Positions 49,559 to 61,200 of a DNA stretch of 64,000 nucleotides are shown here, piece after piece. The stretch is from Apus apus (lineage: Eukaryota > Chordata > Aves > Apodiformes > Apodidae). The DNA lies in assembly GCF_020740795.1 (NCBI RefSeq), contig NC_067285.1, positions 77,910,342 through 77,974,341 on the forward strand, read 5' to 3'. How positions within the stretch are numbered: the first letter of the stretch is position 1; each line of letters opens with the position of its first letter. A program made the translations under genes and the position numbers. The notes beneath the pieces were generated by a model. It did not search any database, was not told where the DNA came from, and saw nothing but the letters and a program-made list of their open reading frames with translations.

Positions 49559-52126
49559 GTGAGCGCCAGGATGGCCCTGGGGCAGGGGTTTGCTCCCCCT
49601 TGGAGCTGGCGACGCGGGACGGCTCCGAACCCAGGAACCTCCCTCTCGTTAGGGACGGCGAGCCCCGGGGCGGGGGAGGCCCGGGCTGGGGGCGAGAAGG
49701 GGCGCGTGGAGAGCCGGTCTTGCTCTTGCGAGGCCGCCTGAGCGCGCTGGAGGGGTCTCGGCCGCGCTTTTTTTTTTTCTGCCGGTGTTTCGATGGCTCC
49801 CAGGGCAACCGGCCCGCGACGCGCAGCTCCTTGAGCGGATCACAAGTATCCGATGTGCTTGAAGCGCAGCTGTCGTACCTGGGACTGCTCTGCATAATGG
49901 TGTGATTCCAGCCTGCTTCCCGCCCCATTTAACAGAAGACATGAAAACTGCTTTTTGTTAGGCTTTTCAAAGACTGTGTGTGCAGTGTTAAGATACTTGG
50001 TAACTTGCCTTTTGCGTTTGTTTGCTTGCTGCTTTTTTTTTTTTTAACATCTCTGAATACCGTGTGAAATTTTGAGAGTTGTTCTTTAAACCACATGCCG
50101 TTATGATCTCTTAAAACTTTGCTATACCTAATTTTATTATGGATAGCCAATGTTCTGCAATTGTTCCGTCATTAGTTTCTTCAGGCAAAGCTACGTGGAC
50201 TTTCCACAGTGTTCACGTTTCCAGTATGTTGAAGTATTTTCTAGTAATTTAACTCAGTTTTATTTTTGATCTCTTGAGCTATTCCGTTTGTAGTGATAGT
50301 AGTTGCCAGTTTTTGAATCCGGATGTCTGTTGTAGAAAGGATTGTTGATACTTCTAGGAAACGACCTATATGATTAGATGAAATTCTGTGAGAGTGTCTT
50401 CAGAGTAGAGTGTCAGTTTTACGTCAGACTCCCCGAGATTTCTTGTGAGACTTGGCTAAATTGGCAGAACCATAGAGTGGATCTTTTGTAAGATAATGCA
50501 GGAATAACAGCTGCCTCAGTTTCCAAATACCTGAGGTTGAATTGTCCCTAGTCTTTAACAATGAGCGTTGTGTATTTATACATAATGTGACTAATAATCC
50601 AGAACCTAGTGATTAAAGAGGAAGAACCGAATAATTAAACATGAAGACATTAGTTTAACACTTGTGACAATCTTAATCTTCTTGAAGATTGTTGTTTTAA
50701 ACACTATAGAAGCACAAGAAGAAAAAAAAGTAAACAACACTTGAAACCCAGCCAAGTGCAAACTTTAACTGTTTGTTGGTTGTGGGATTTTTTTATCAGT
50801 GTTGTAAGTGAAGTCTGTGGTCAAGAAGTTATTTTCAAAAAGACTTACTTCTTTAATGAGTAGGGCCAGATAACGAAGTTGCAAACTGGAGTACCTTTTG
50901 GTGTTGATTTCTGACAAGGCTAGACATAATCTCTTAGGAGCTTTTGGTGTTGTGGTCTAAATCTCATGTGTCAGCATGAGAAATTATATAAAATTCTGTA
51001 TCTTGAGAATATCTCTTCATGTATAGGCTGTCAGGCAGTGCCTCCTCATTGCTTGGATTGGTAGGCTTCCAAGTATTTGTTTTCTGGCAAAAAAGAAATT
51101 CAGTGAAGACAGTAGCAGGCAATTTTCTCCCAGGTTTTAAGGCTAATCATTAGTTTTTACTGAGGCTTTGGGGTGAAGTGCTGTAGACGATTAAACCAGA
51201 TCTCAAGGATGTGAGACAGGAGAACTTTTTTTGTGAAAAGTGTCAACTTCTGTACTTTTTCTTCTAACTGATTCTCCCTCCTCCTCCTCCCCCCCTCTTT
51301 ATTCCTCCTCCCCCCCTCTTTATTCCTCCTCCCCCCCTCTTTATTCCTCCTCCCCCCCTCTTTATTCCTCCTCCCCCCCTCTTTATTCCTCCTCCCCCCC
51401 TCTTTATTCCTCCTCCCCCCCTCTTTATTCCTCCTCCCCCTCTCTTTATTCCTCCTCCCCCTCTCTTTATTCCTCCTCCCCCTCTCTTTATTCCTCCTCC
51501 CCCCCTCTTTATTCCTCCTCCTCCTCCCCCCCTTTTTTTTTCTCCTCCTCCTCCCCCCCTTTTTTTTTCTCCTCCTCCTCCCCCCCCTTTTTTTTTTCTC
51601 CGTCTCCTCTTCCTTCTAAACTTGGGATTATTATCCCAATAAACTTGCACCTATTTTGAAATATCTATACAACAATGCCCCAACAATTGTTAGTGCATTT
51701 AATGGATCATTTAAATAGAGAAATGTCATCTGTGATGAGTTGTTCTGCCTTCTGATGTTTACACATCCTGACATTGTTCTTCAGGCCAGGTGAGGAGATT
51801 GAGATGCATTGTAAAATTAAGAATGCAAAAGGTTTTCACTCCTTGTTACTGCTCCTTTGAAACAGTGAAGAAACTTGTTTCTTGTAATCTTTGAAATCTT
51901 TGAAACTTGTAATCTTTGATAGATGATCAGATTGAGGATTGCTACTTTGATCCCATTTAGAATGATTGAAGATTATGACTGATATTAATTGGTATTGAGC
52001 CATAGCTCAGTGCTGTATAGTAACACTTAGGAGATAGTAGTGTCTAAAAAAGAGCAAAAACCTTTGAATTTCTGTGATAGTTCTATTGTGTTTTGTAATT
52101 TTTATGCACTTTTTTTTTCCCCTAAG
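49559..52126. other. CEP44: CEP44 intron 1
   Basis: The GC-rich start decays into AT-rich sequence. It holds the minisatellite at 51.3-51.6 kb and a small direct duplication of cttgtaatctttga at 51,881 and 51,906. I see no coding exon. Confidence 0.6.
51273..51602. repeat. 21-bp and 27-bp pyrimidine minisatellite
   Basis: About eleven tandem copies of a 21-bp unit (tctttattcctcctcccccc plus one c), three of which carry a C-to-T variant, pass into three copies of a 27-bp unit with cctcctcctcc and an eight- to nine-T run. The plus strand is almost pure pyrimidine, so the minus strand is G/A-rich. Reading frames on both strands only translate the repeat. It lies in CEP44 intron 1. Variant copies are adjacent, suggesting local expansion or gene conversion. 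Confidence 0.95.
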
Positions 52127-52187
52127 GAGGAGAATGTACCATATTACATTGATTTCATAATCTGAAAGAAGAATAGCATTTGGAATA
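52127..52187 (+). other. CEP44: CEP44 5' UTR, second exon, with a short uORF
   Basis: After a strong acceptor (pyrimidine run then cctaag), 61 nt precede the start codon. An upstream ATG at 52,134 with A at -3 opens a frame of eight codons that ends at TAA 52,158-52,160. That stop is in frame with, and 27 nt before, the CEP44 ATG. It blocks any N-terminal extension and could reduce translation of the main frame. Confidence 0.65.
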
Positions 52188-52276
52188 ATGGCAACAGGAG
52201 ACCTGAAAGGAAGTTTAAGAAAAATAGAACAAGGTCTTCGCTTGTTAAATTATCCAAGAGATGTGGATTTTACAGT
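52188..52276 (+). CDS. CEP44: CEP44 coding exon 1
   Basis: Encodes residues 1-29 plus two bases of Val30. The donor is acagt then gtaagt. It carries the first helix of the N-terminal domain. Confidence 0.94.
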
Positions 52277-55200
52277 GTAAGTGGCAATGCGAATAAATTG
52301 ATGCTAATACACCATGACATGATGATGTGTAAGTAAGATATATATAAATATTAGCATTGCTCCCTGTGATGAGTAAGCAGAGCATATGTCTGTGGGTGGG
52401 GTTTGATACTTGTGAACTGGAATATAAAAGGATGCAGTTTTGCTGTTCTGAGAAATCCTTAGAATAATTCTGAAGTGTATAATTTCTTATTCTTTTTTCT
52501 TCTGTTTTTCTTTGATTAATCTCACACCTTTATAATTTATTTGTAAGTGCTAGCAAAACTTTGTTCACAAAATTTTGTACTGTAAAGAATAAACAAAAAG
52601 GGGTTGAATGCTGAGATGGAAATGCTGGGGAGCTTTAGACCTGACAATGTTAAAATAATATTAGGGTCACAAAAATGTTGTTTCAAGCATTTTACAGATA
52701 ACAGTAAAGACTGCTGAGTGAGGTGTGTCTGGAAAAAAAACCTTAAAACAAAGCAACCAAAACCAACCTTAAAACTTGGGTATAACATGCCAGCTATATT
52801 AAAACGCCTTTCAAGTTAAATGTTTGTGTTCATGTAATGAGAGACTTTTATAATCTTCTGCTGTGTAAAAACTTTTTATTTCTCAATAGGTTAGTAAAGG
52901 GTGATCCAGCTGCATTTTTACCTATCATCAGCTATTCTTTCACGTCTTTTTCAACGTACATAGCAGAACTTCTGGTAAAGTGCGATGTGGAACTCACAGC
53001 AAAGAGTGACTTGCGTTTTATTGAAGCTATTTATAAGGTATCTGTCTTCTTGTTCTTTGTAAAAGAGACGCAGTTTTGAGTATGGTCTCATAAAACTAAA
53101 CATCTGTATGAGTTTTACTAGAAAGTGAAATTTTTTGGCAGGGAACGTGAATTGTAATTCTGTTAGGATTTAAGATGAGAAGTAAGTTACTGTATGGCAA
53201 GTCTTTGTTTAGATGTTTATGAAAAAAAGGCTGGATATTGTCAGCCAAATTTCAATTTTGAGATGACTGTAGAACCAGTAATATGATTGTGTTTTATGTT
53301 AGCTGTGAAGAATGCTGAAATATTTACTACACAATAAGTTTTATAGAAGTGACCTTAGGAAGAAATCATAACCAGCAAAAAATCACAGCAAACTTTAGTA
53401 ATTGTAATGAAAACACAATTAACAAATACAGCTATTTTGAAACACCATGAAAACTTAATACAGAAAGTCCACTTTGTAACAGTTTATAAATTGGAATAAA
53501 ACTCTTACCTAAAATAAAATAATTTTTTACTATCCTTAGAAGTATACGTAAGCACATTTTTATAAAAAGTGTCTTGATATAATAACAAACACTAGCTTAT
53601 TTAGACTGGTTTTCCATCTGAGGAGGACAGAGACTTCTTTACAAAGAGGCTCTGTGGGAGCCTTACTGAGCCCTCTGATACATTTGCTGAGATTAATTCA
53701 ACTTTGTATTGTGTGTTCACTTTAGAAAGCTTTGTTGTTTTTTTTTTAGTATTAATGTCTACAATAATTTATTGAACGAATCTTAAGAATGAGTTATACT
53801 TTACAAAAGTGTTGTGAATGATATCTTTCAGGAAGAAGTATATTGAAAGTCTAGTTAAAAGAAACAGCTGAGAATATATATATATGACCAAAGGTGAAAA
53901 GGTTTAACTGCTGAAGTGCAGAATGAAATAAAGGAATGTAGAAAAATAAGAACCTGAGCATACCATTTCTACAGTAAATTGTGTGGTGATTTTGAAAGTG
54001 AAGTGAACTCTTACTTTGTTGCAGCTTCTTCGAGATCAATTTCAATATAAACCAATTTTAACAAAACAGCAGTTTCTTCAGTCTGGCTTTGCAGAAAGAA
54101 AAATGCAGATTGTTTGTGACATTATCAACTGTGTGGTGAAGAAACATAAGGAATTAAGTAACTCGGATAAGGTACTGATTAAATTATAACTTTATTATGA
54201 GTTTCTTTTGACATGCTTGATGCTGCAGGTAGAAGCTGAAGACCAGTTTATTTGTAGGTGCAGCATCACTGATAGTAAAAATAGTGTGAAAATTAGTATG
54301 AAGTATTAGTTGTAAAAACTTTGACAAAAGACAAGAAGCTGCCAATGCTTTGTAGTATAAAACAAAAAAATACTAGAATGATGATAAATCCAGTGCTTGG
54401 TATCTTTAGAGTATGTGATATGTTTTCTTTTATACTTCTCCACGTAGTGAATGTTTGTGTAATCTGGTAGACATTGCAGGTAGATTTAAAAACGAAGCAA
54501 AACTGTTTGATATGAAGTTTTGGTAACATTTAATTTAAACGTGACACTTGTATTTGTGTTTCAATGGTAGACATCTCAAATCTGTTTTTTTTTATTAATC
54601 ATATTTGTTGTACATTGGTAAGGCATTATTTTTTCTATGAGTATGCTGAGTGTTACGGTTTACTTGAATAAAATTATTTTTCAGTCTTATATTTTGCAGT
54701 ATTTTATTTTGTTTGAGCTTATAGTAGTCTTCAAGACTTATGTATACTTCATTTGCTACTGTGGGGGGCGTTACTACTTTTTTTTTCATTATTTTTCTTT
54801 CAATTCTGGTGCAAGTTGTCTTTTCTCTTTATGACCAGCTTTAATGTAGCCTTGCATAGTCATTATTGGGTGTATGAATATGTCATTCACTTCTAGATCT
54901 ATTTTCTCCATAAATTTGGATCATGCTTGATTTTTCTCTTATTTTTTTGTAGGCATTATAGTACTGCAGAAGTTTAAATTTGTTGTGTGTGTGTGCCATG
55001 TAATATTCCCTCCTGTTAATGATTACAGAAAATGGGCTGTGTCATCCTATCTCCTGTGTCGTCCTTCCTTGCAAAATATTCCTTTGTTAGAAGCATAATA
55101 TTATTTCCTCTTCACTTTGAAGGTTAAATCCCAAAAGAGGAAAAAACTCAGATCTTTTAAATGTGAAGTGTGGTCAAATTATGATCATGTCCTTGCTGAT

Positions 55201-58200
55201 CCTTGTGGCAGTGCTCTGAATTCCAAACAGGTACAAAAATAGTTTTTATACTGTATGTCTACGAGTAAATCTAATTTATATAATAAATGTATAATAATTT
55301 CTGGAGTATGTGCTTTCAGTCAGGTTTTAATGCTTGATCAGACCAAGTTTCCTCCCTCCCTCAAAGTGCAGTTGACTGAAATAATAGCTGAACTTACTGA
55401 GTAGTTGATCTCAAAGTCTTGGTGGTAATGATCTAGTACTGTTGTTTGCCATTTGAACTGTATCGAATGGAGAGACAGCAATGAAAATGAAGATGCAATT
55501 GGAACATCCTGTTTGGAGATGGAAGTGTATGTGAACTAACACTGCAATATTTTTAACGTAGCTTTAAAAACACTTCTTGCTCTTTCGTCTGAATCTGTTC
55601 AGCAAAGGTTTTTTTAGTGTAACGTTCCTCTTGGCTTTGGTTTTACAAGAGTAACACTTGGAGTTATTTGTTTTACTACTCTTGGCCTGTGGATGACACA
55701 GCTTTCGTAGTATTTTCTGCTATGAGAGTGCAAAGTAAAATGATACAAAACTTACAGGACTGCAAGTCCTGTAAATGTAATGTAAATGTAAGTGATTTCT
55801 ATTTAGAAGGAAAATACTGGTTTAGCATAGAAACATTTTAAAAAGAAAATACTTGGAATGACTTCTCTGGCACATTCAAAGGAAATGAAATGTATACATA
55901 GTAGGGCTATTTTACTGACAGGTGTCAAGGAGAGGAGAGAGTTCTAATCAGTTAAACTTTTTTTCTGAATTGTTTGAGTGGTGGTTTTGATGTTGGAACT
56001 GCCTATACATATATTAATACATACAGCGAGATTCATACCTCCCATTCCACACTTACAAGTCTCCTAGAATAGGAGAGGACATTAATGCCTTCGTTACTGT
56101 TTATGAAAGGGAAGTTGTATCAGTTACTTGGCTGATGAATTGCAATGTTCTTGTAATGAGTAACACCAGTGATTTAATTAATTTATTTATTTATTTCCTT
56201 CAACACGCTTGAAAGAAGCCTCAAGTAGGACAGCATTTGGGAAATGAAGTTAGTAATGAAGTTAGCGATGACCCTCACCCACTACCCCTTCCAGCACAGG
56301 GAGATATTGAAGAAGAACATGATGTTGTGGAAGTTGAATGTGAACAAGTAAGAATTTTTATTTTAAGATGCTGTCTGCATGTATTCTTAACTTTTCTTAC
56401 GGGGTTTGCTAAAGGAATAAAGGTCTTAGAAAGAGAGCTGGATGCTCCTTAAGTATAACTAATAGATATAAATATATTTAAAGAGTTGAAAAATGTAAGT
56501 TAAATTGTGCTATCCTTTCAAGAGCCAGTTCTGCCAACAGTTTTTTTAAAAGCTGAGTTCCATGACTAGGCATATTATGCAATTCTGAAAGAAAAATAAT
56601 TCTCTAATGTAGCAGAGTGTGATGCTGAACTTGAGGAAGATTCCACTTAATTTAATTGATCAAATTTTGAATTATATCTGTTTTGAAATTAGAGGACGTG
56701 TTCTTATCCATATTTCAGATCACAGAAGATAATTCTCAGATTGAGTTCTTGAAGAGTCAGCTTGCTGATTGCCAGGAAAAGCTTCATAAGCTCGATTGGA
56801 TGGAAGAAAAACTCCATGTTTTAGAAGAGAAACTGAAAGGAAAGGTGATCATAGATGAGAAGGACTGGACTAACTTGTTAGGCCGGGTTTTGCTTCTTGA
56901 AACAGAACTGTTGTTGCAGTCAAAAAAGGTACATTAACTTTTGGTTTTTGGCTCTAGCAAAAATTGCCAAGAGGCAGTGTTGTCAGCCTGTGTTCTTGCT
57001 TTCTGATGTATGCTTTTCACTTTTTTTAAGGCATGATCACTCAAATTATAAGGATTTGCATTCTCAAACACTTGTTTTTTTCAACACAGTTTCAGGTCAG
57101 TAATGGCTCAAGTGGTTTGCCATTTGAAATTAATTCTTTATGGATATTGTAATTTAATTATTAGTGGACAGAAGTCCAAATAACACCACCAATGATAATG
57201 TTTCTGCTGCTAACAGTCTTAAGGGGCCTTCTGCTGAACAGCCATAGACAGTTTTGTCTCTGGTTTCAAGTGTATTCTGTTCAAGAGATGCTGCACTTAT
57301 GACAGTAGCAGCATGGGATAGCTTGTGTGATAGGCTGAATCTTTTATTTTTGTAAGTTTAGTTTATTATTACTTCAGTTATGTGTTTATTGCAGTTCAAA
57401 GATTTGGAGTAGTATTTGGAAAATACTTAACATTAATACTCTCAAAAACTTCCAGTAAGCTAATTGTATTTCTGTACAGCATGTTACTGAAAGAAGTCAT
57501 CTGCAGAAACAAGTTTGAATTTAGTTTGTATGTGGCATTCTTGCTTGTCTTTTTTCAAAGCAAAATAATCTGATGTTTTTATATATTTTAAAACCTTCAA
57601 AACACCAACTTTTTTGCAATAAGCATTTAAAAACTGCCAAGAAATAGCCCTTTGGGCCAGAGAGTTGCTGCTTCTTTGTTTCAAGAAATTCCATCCAAGC
57701 TGTGCTTCACAGATACAGAAGCAACTCAGAATTACTCCTTTTTCTTATTCTTGCATTTTCCAGGGAGCTTTTGGCATCTAGCCAACATAGCAGGAAAACT
57801 CTTGAGATCTGTCTTGCTCTGCTGCCAAAGTAGCAGCAGCTGTGTTTTTAGCTCTGGGAAAGTGTATAGGTACCAAATCCATTTCAATGAAAGGAACTGA
57901 AAGCTCTCTCTTTTCGGCCCCCCCCCGTTTTTTTTTTTCTTTTTGGTTATACATTAATTGCAGGTTTTCTCAGCTTCTTCCCACACAGTATGTACTATTT
58001 CTCCCTCTTTTACTTATTTGGGTATAATGTTTCCTCTGTTAACTGATATAGTTGCTTGAGTATATGAAGTGATACACTGTATCACAGGCTGAGATTTCAA
58101 ATTATAACAATAACTCATTGGTTATTGGTTACTCGGAGCTACATTTCTGAGTATCCACTAGAAGCAGAAGGTACTACTATATGCACTATGTTTGGACCTG

Positions 58201-61200
58201 GTGTTGACCTATCTATGAATAGCAATATTGATATTAAAAAAACCTCATGAAATGGCTTAGTTTTTAATGCAATGTATGTATGGAAATTTTGGATTTTTTG
58301 GTCCTGTAAAAACATTTCTGCAGTGCCAACATATCTGGATGGTTTAGCAAATGCATACATTAGTGCTTAAATATAGTTTTGTTCTGTCAAAAGAGAAATT
58401 AAACAGGATATATGGCTAAAATGCAGCAAACTTTTATTTCAGGGGGACTTATCTACAGAGTTCAGCAGTATAAGTCAAGAAGGTACTTCTAGTAGGATTC
58501 TAGTTTCTCCTGGTGAGTATTAATGATTTCCTTTTTTTTTTTAACATCATATGCTAAACACTTCTTGATGACCTTGAGTAAAAGACTGTTAAGTAGATAA
58601 TTACACCTTAGTGACCTCTGAATATAATTGCCTGCTGCAAATTAGAAATTAACCCGCTAGTCATTTAATGTTTTCCATTTATTCTTTAGAAGCTTTATTT
58701 ACTGAAACAGTTTTTAAGCATTAAGAAAAATATAAAGCATAGTAATTAATAGTAATTAATTACTAAAACTTTCAAATATGTCTCAAACACTCAAAGGTGT
58801 TATAGCTAACGCTGTGAAAAACAATGTTAGTTACACTTTAAAGCAGTTACCATAATGCTTTAAAAATATGCTATTTGTAATAACGAAAGAGATTTTATTA
58901 GCTGCCACAAGTTTGTTATAATTAAAATAGTGTCACATTTATGTTGTTTTTTACTTTTATAATGGAGCTTAGGACAAATCAGGGCTTCTTCATTCATAAT
59001 TTGTGTTGTTTTTCAAATCACTGCGGAACATTCTTTGTTGTTTCATTCCTTTTGAAGCAGTTAGTGGTTATCCAACTAGCATTTTTGCTAAACTTTCCAA
59101 TTTTGAAGAGCAAGACAATAGCTTTTACTTCCATTTCCAACTTAATTTTGGTAGTGTACATGAAGTAAATGAAACAGCCTCATGTGAAAAGAAATTAAAA
59201 ACATTTCCCAGGCCATAAATAATTCTTCTCACTTCCTCAGTGGTAGCTCTTTAGCCCTTACCTTGCATTATTCTCTTTCTTAATTCGGCCTGTTTCCTCT
59301 ATGGCAGCTGTTATTCCTACCACCAGTAGTAAGGAAGATATTTTATTTCCCATTCTCACTTACTAGGCATTTTTGTCCAATGTTGGACTATTGCATTGAA
59401 ATTAAAAGAAAATCTCAGTAAAGAGTTTCCATGAAGGTTAGGAAGGCAGTTTTTTGGTTATGTCAAAGTTTGTTTTAATTTTGAAGTCTCAGAAATGGGA
59501 CCTTCTTTTTACACACTTTAGAAAGCTTGCAACCTGTTCAATTCCTTTCCTAAGTTTACTGGTACGTTACTGCTTCAGGACTTCATAGTCAGCAAGCAGG
59601 CTGATGGTCTTTAAAAGAGAATGTTCATATTTTCAGACTTCTAGAATTCTTCTGAATATGTTATTTCTCTTTTTCTAAAATATGATTCAAGAAATTTTAG
59701 GCATACAAGCTATGTGACCAATCTAAACTCTGAGATGTACAGTACTTGGAATGCTTTGATGCTCTCTTTGGTTGTAGTGCTCTTCAGGAATCACAGCTGT
59801 ACATCAGAAACATTTTTTTTATTGTAATGGCTTTAAAATAATTTAATATGATTTTAGATACAAAATAGCGTAGCTAAGCATGTTCTGAAGTTATGATTCA
59901 TGGATGGTGGCCTTACTAAAAATAAGGATGTGGGATGTGTTGCTTTTTTTAATATTAAATTCTCTTTCCTGACAATAATGTCTGTAATTTCAAAGAGTAT
60001 CAAAGCCATCCCAATGTAAAATAAAAGTCTGTTTGTGCTAAATGGATGTTAAACTTATCCCAGTGGGAGAAGAGCTAGGGAAACAGCAAGAGCTTGATAC
60101 AAATTTTAAACTAAACAAGAAGGTGAAGATTTTGTTTGTTTCTGCTGCTTCTAAGACAGGTTACTTACAAATTAAAGACATGTTTGAACAGGTAGTTTAC
60201 AATAAAAATAATGTAAACTATTTGAATAACTTTAAAATGTTTGACCCATTGTTGTAAGTTGTAATTAGACTTTCTTAAGTGTTGGTTTCACTGTAATCAG
60301 GATAAAGGTAGCATTTCTAGTAATCTCATTTGAGTTTCTCTTGCATGTTATACATAGTAGTATATTGCAGTTCGTTTTAAGGAGATGAGAAATGTATTTT
60401 GGACCCTCACCAGTAGCTTTTCTTTTTTCCCACTCTAAACAATGCATTCTGTTCTGTTATTACATATTGTAAATCAAGCTATTTGATAGCTGACCTTGCA
60501 ATGAGAGAGCAAAAAGGCAAAGGTGACACAAAAATGAGTATTTCTCTGTAGATACAGAGAGGAAGGAGGAGATGCCAGAGAGTCTTCATCAGTCGTCTGG
60601 ATATAGTTCACTATTATCCACAGACCCTTCTCCCAAAGCCATGATCGTTAATTCTCATGGTCTGACAGATATTTCAAAGGTAAGTAAAACTGGCAAATGC
60701 TTAGTTGATTTCCTTTCTGAGGTCAAGAGAACAAGTAAGCATTAGTTTTAGTTGTATATACTGCTAGTGAAAAAACAAGGCAAAATCACATCTTGTTCTG
60801 CCTCATAAAAATCCTTTTGATATATAAACAGTGGTTAAAGTCACATTTTCTCTATGATTTTTTCAGGTTGAAAGTCCATCTGAAAAATGTTAGCTTTGAA
60901 GAGGTCAGTAACTTTGTTGCTTTTAAATTGCAGGAGACAACAAGACAAAGAATGGAAAGAATAAGTAAAATGTAAGTAATGGGAAAGGGCAGCAGGAATT
61001 CATTTCCCAGGAGGGAGTTGTACTGGACTAGGGCATATACAGAGCATACATATGTGTTCCAAACCTCAAAGGTCTCTACATCAGGTGTGGCATTTCCTTA
61101 TGACTCTACTGGATAATAAATCCACTTACAGTTCTGTGTTTGTGGGATGAGTCACTGTTTTGATTTCTAAAAAGCAATAGAAAGCATTCTAAATAGTATT

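Larger units (their letters stand above)
48900..49750. promoter_or_regulatory. CpG island, shared FBXO8/CEP44 bidirectional promoter
   Basis: Very high G+C with frequent CpG separates two head-to-head genes. It contains inverted CCAAT boxes, an ETS/CRE composite, and further GGAAG cores, with no TATA box that I see. This architecture is typical of constitutive bidirectional promoters. Long open frames in the block (for example 353 codons on the minus strand) arise from the scarcity of stop codons in GC-rich DNA. Confidence 0.85.

Noticed and set aside
48867-49928. 353-codon open frame on the minus strand
   Set aside because: It lies across the bidirectional CpG island, overlaps the CEP44 first exon and both promoters, and is Gly/Arg/Ala/Pro-rich. 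GC-rich DNA has few stop codons; no domain is recognisable.
51240-51659. Ser/Pro/Tyr-repeat and Gly/Lys/Arg-repeat proteins on opposite strands
   Set aside because: Both are translations of the minisatellite, whose units (21 and 27 bp) are multiples of three and so keep frames open.
56237-56452. Independent short gene starting in CEP44 exon 5
   Set aside because: It is the exon itself read on into the intron past the donor at 56,348; it starts at a TTG codon, not an ATG.
60934-60975. CEP44 ending at the stop just after exon 9
   Set aside because: A strong donor (aaat/gtaagt) precedes that stop, and the acceptor at 61,754 restores an in-phase helical tail followed closely by a polyadenylation signal. 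Kept only as a possible intron-retention isoform.
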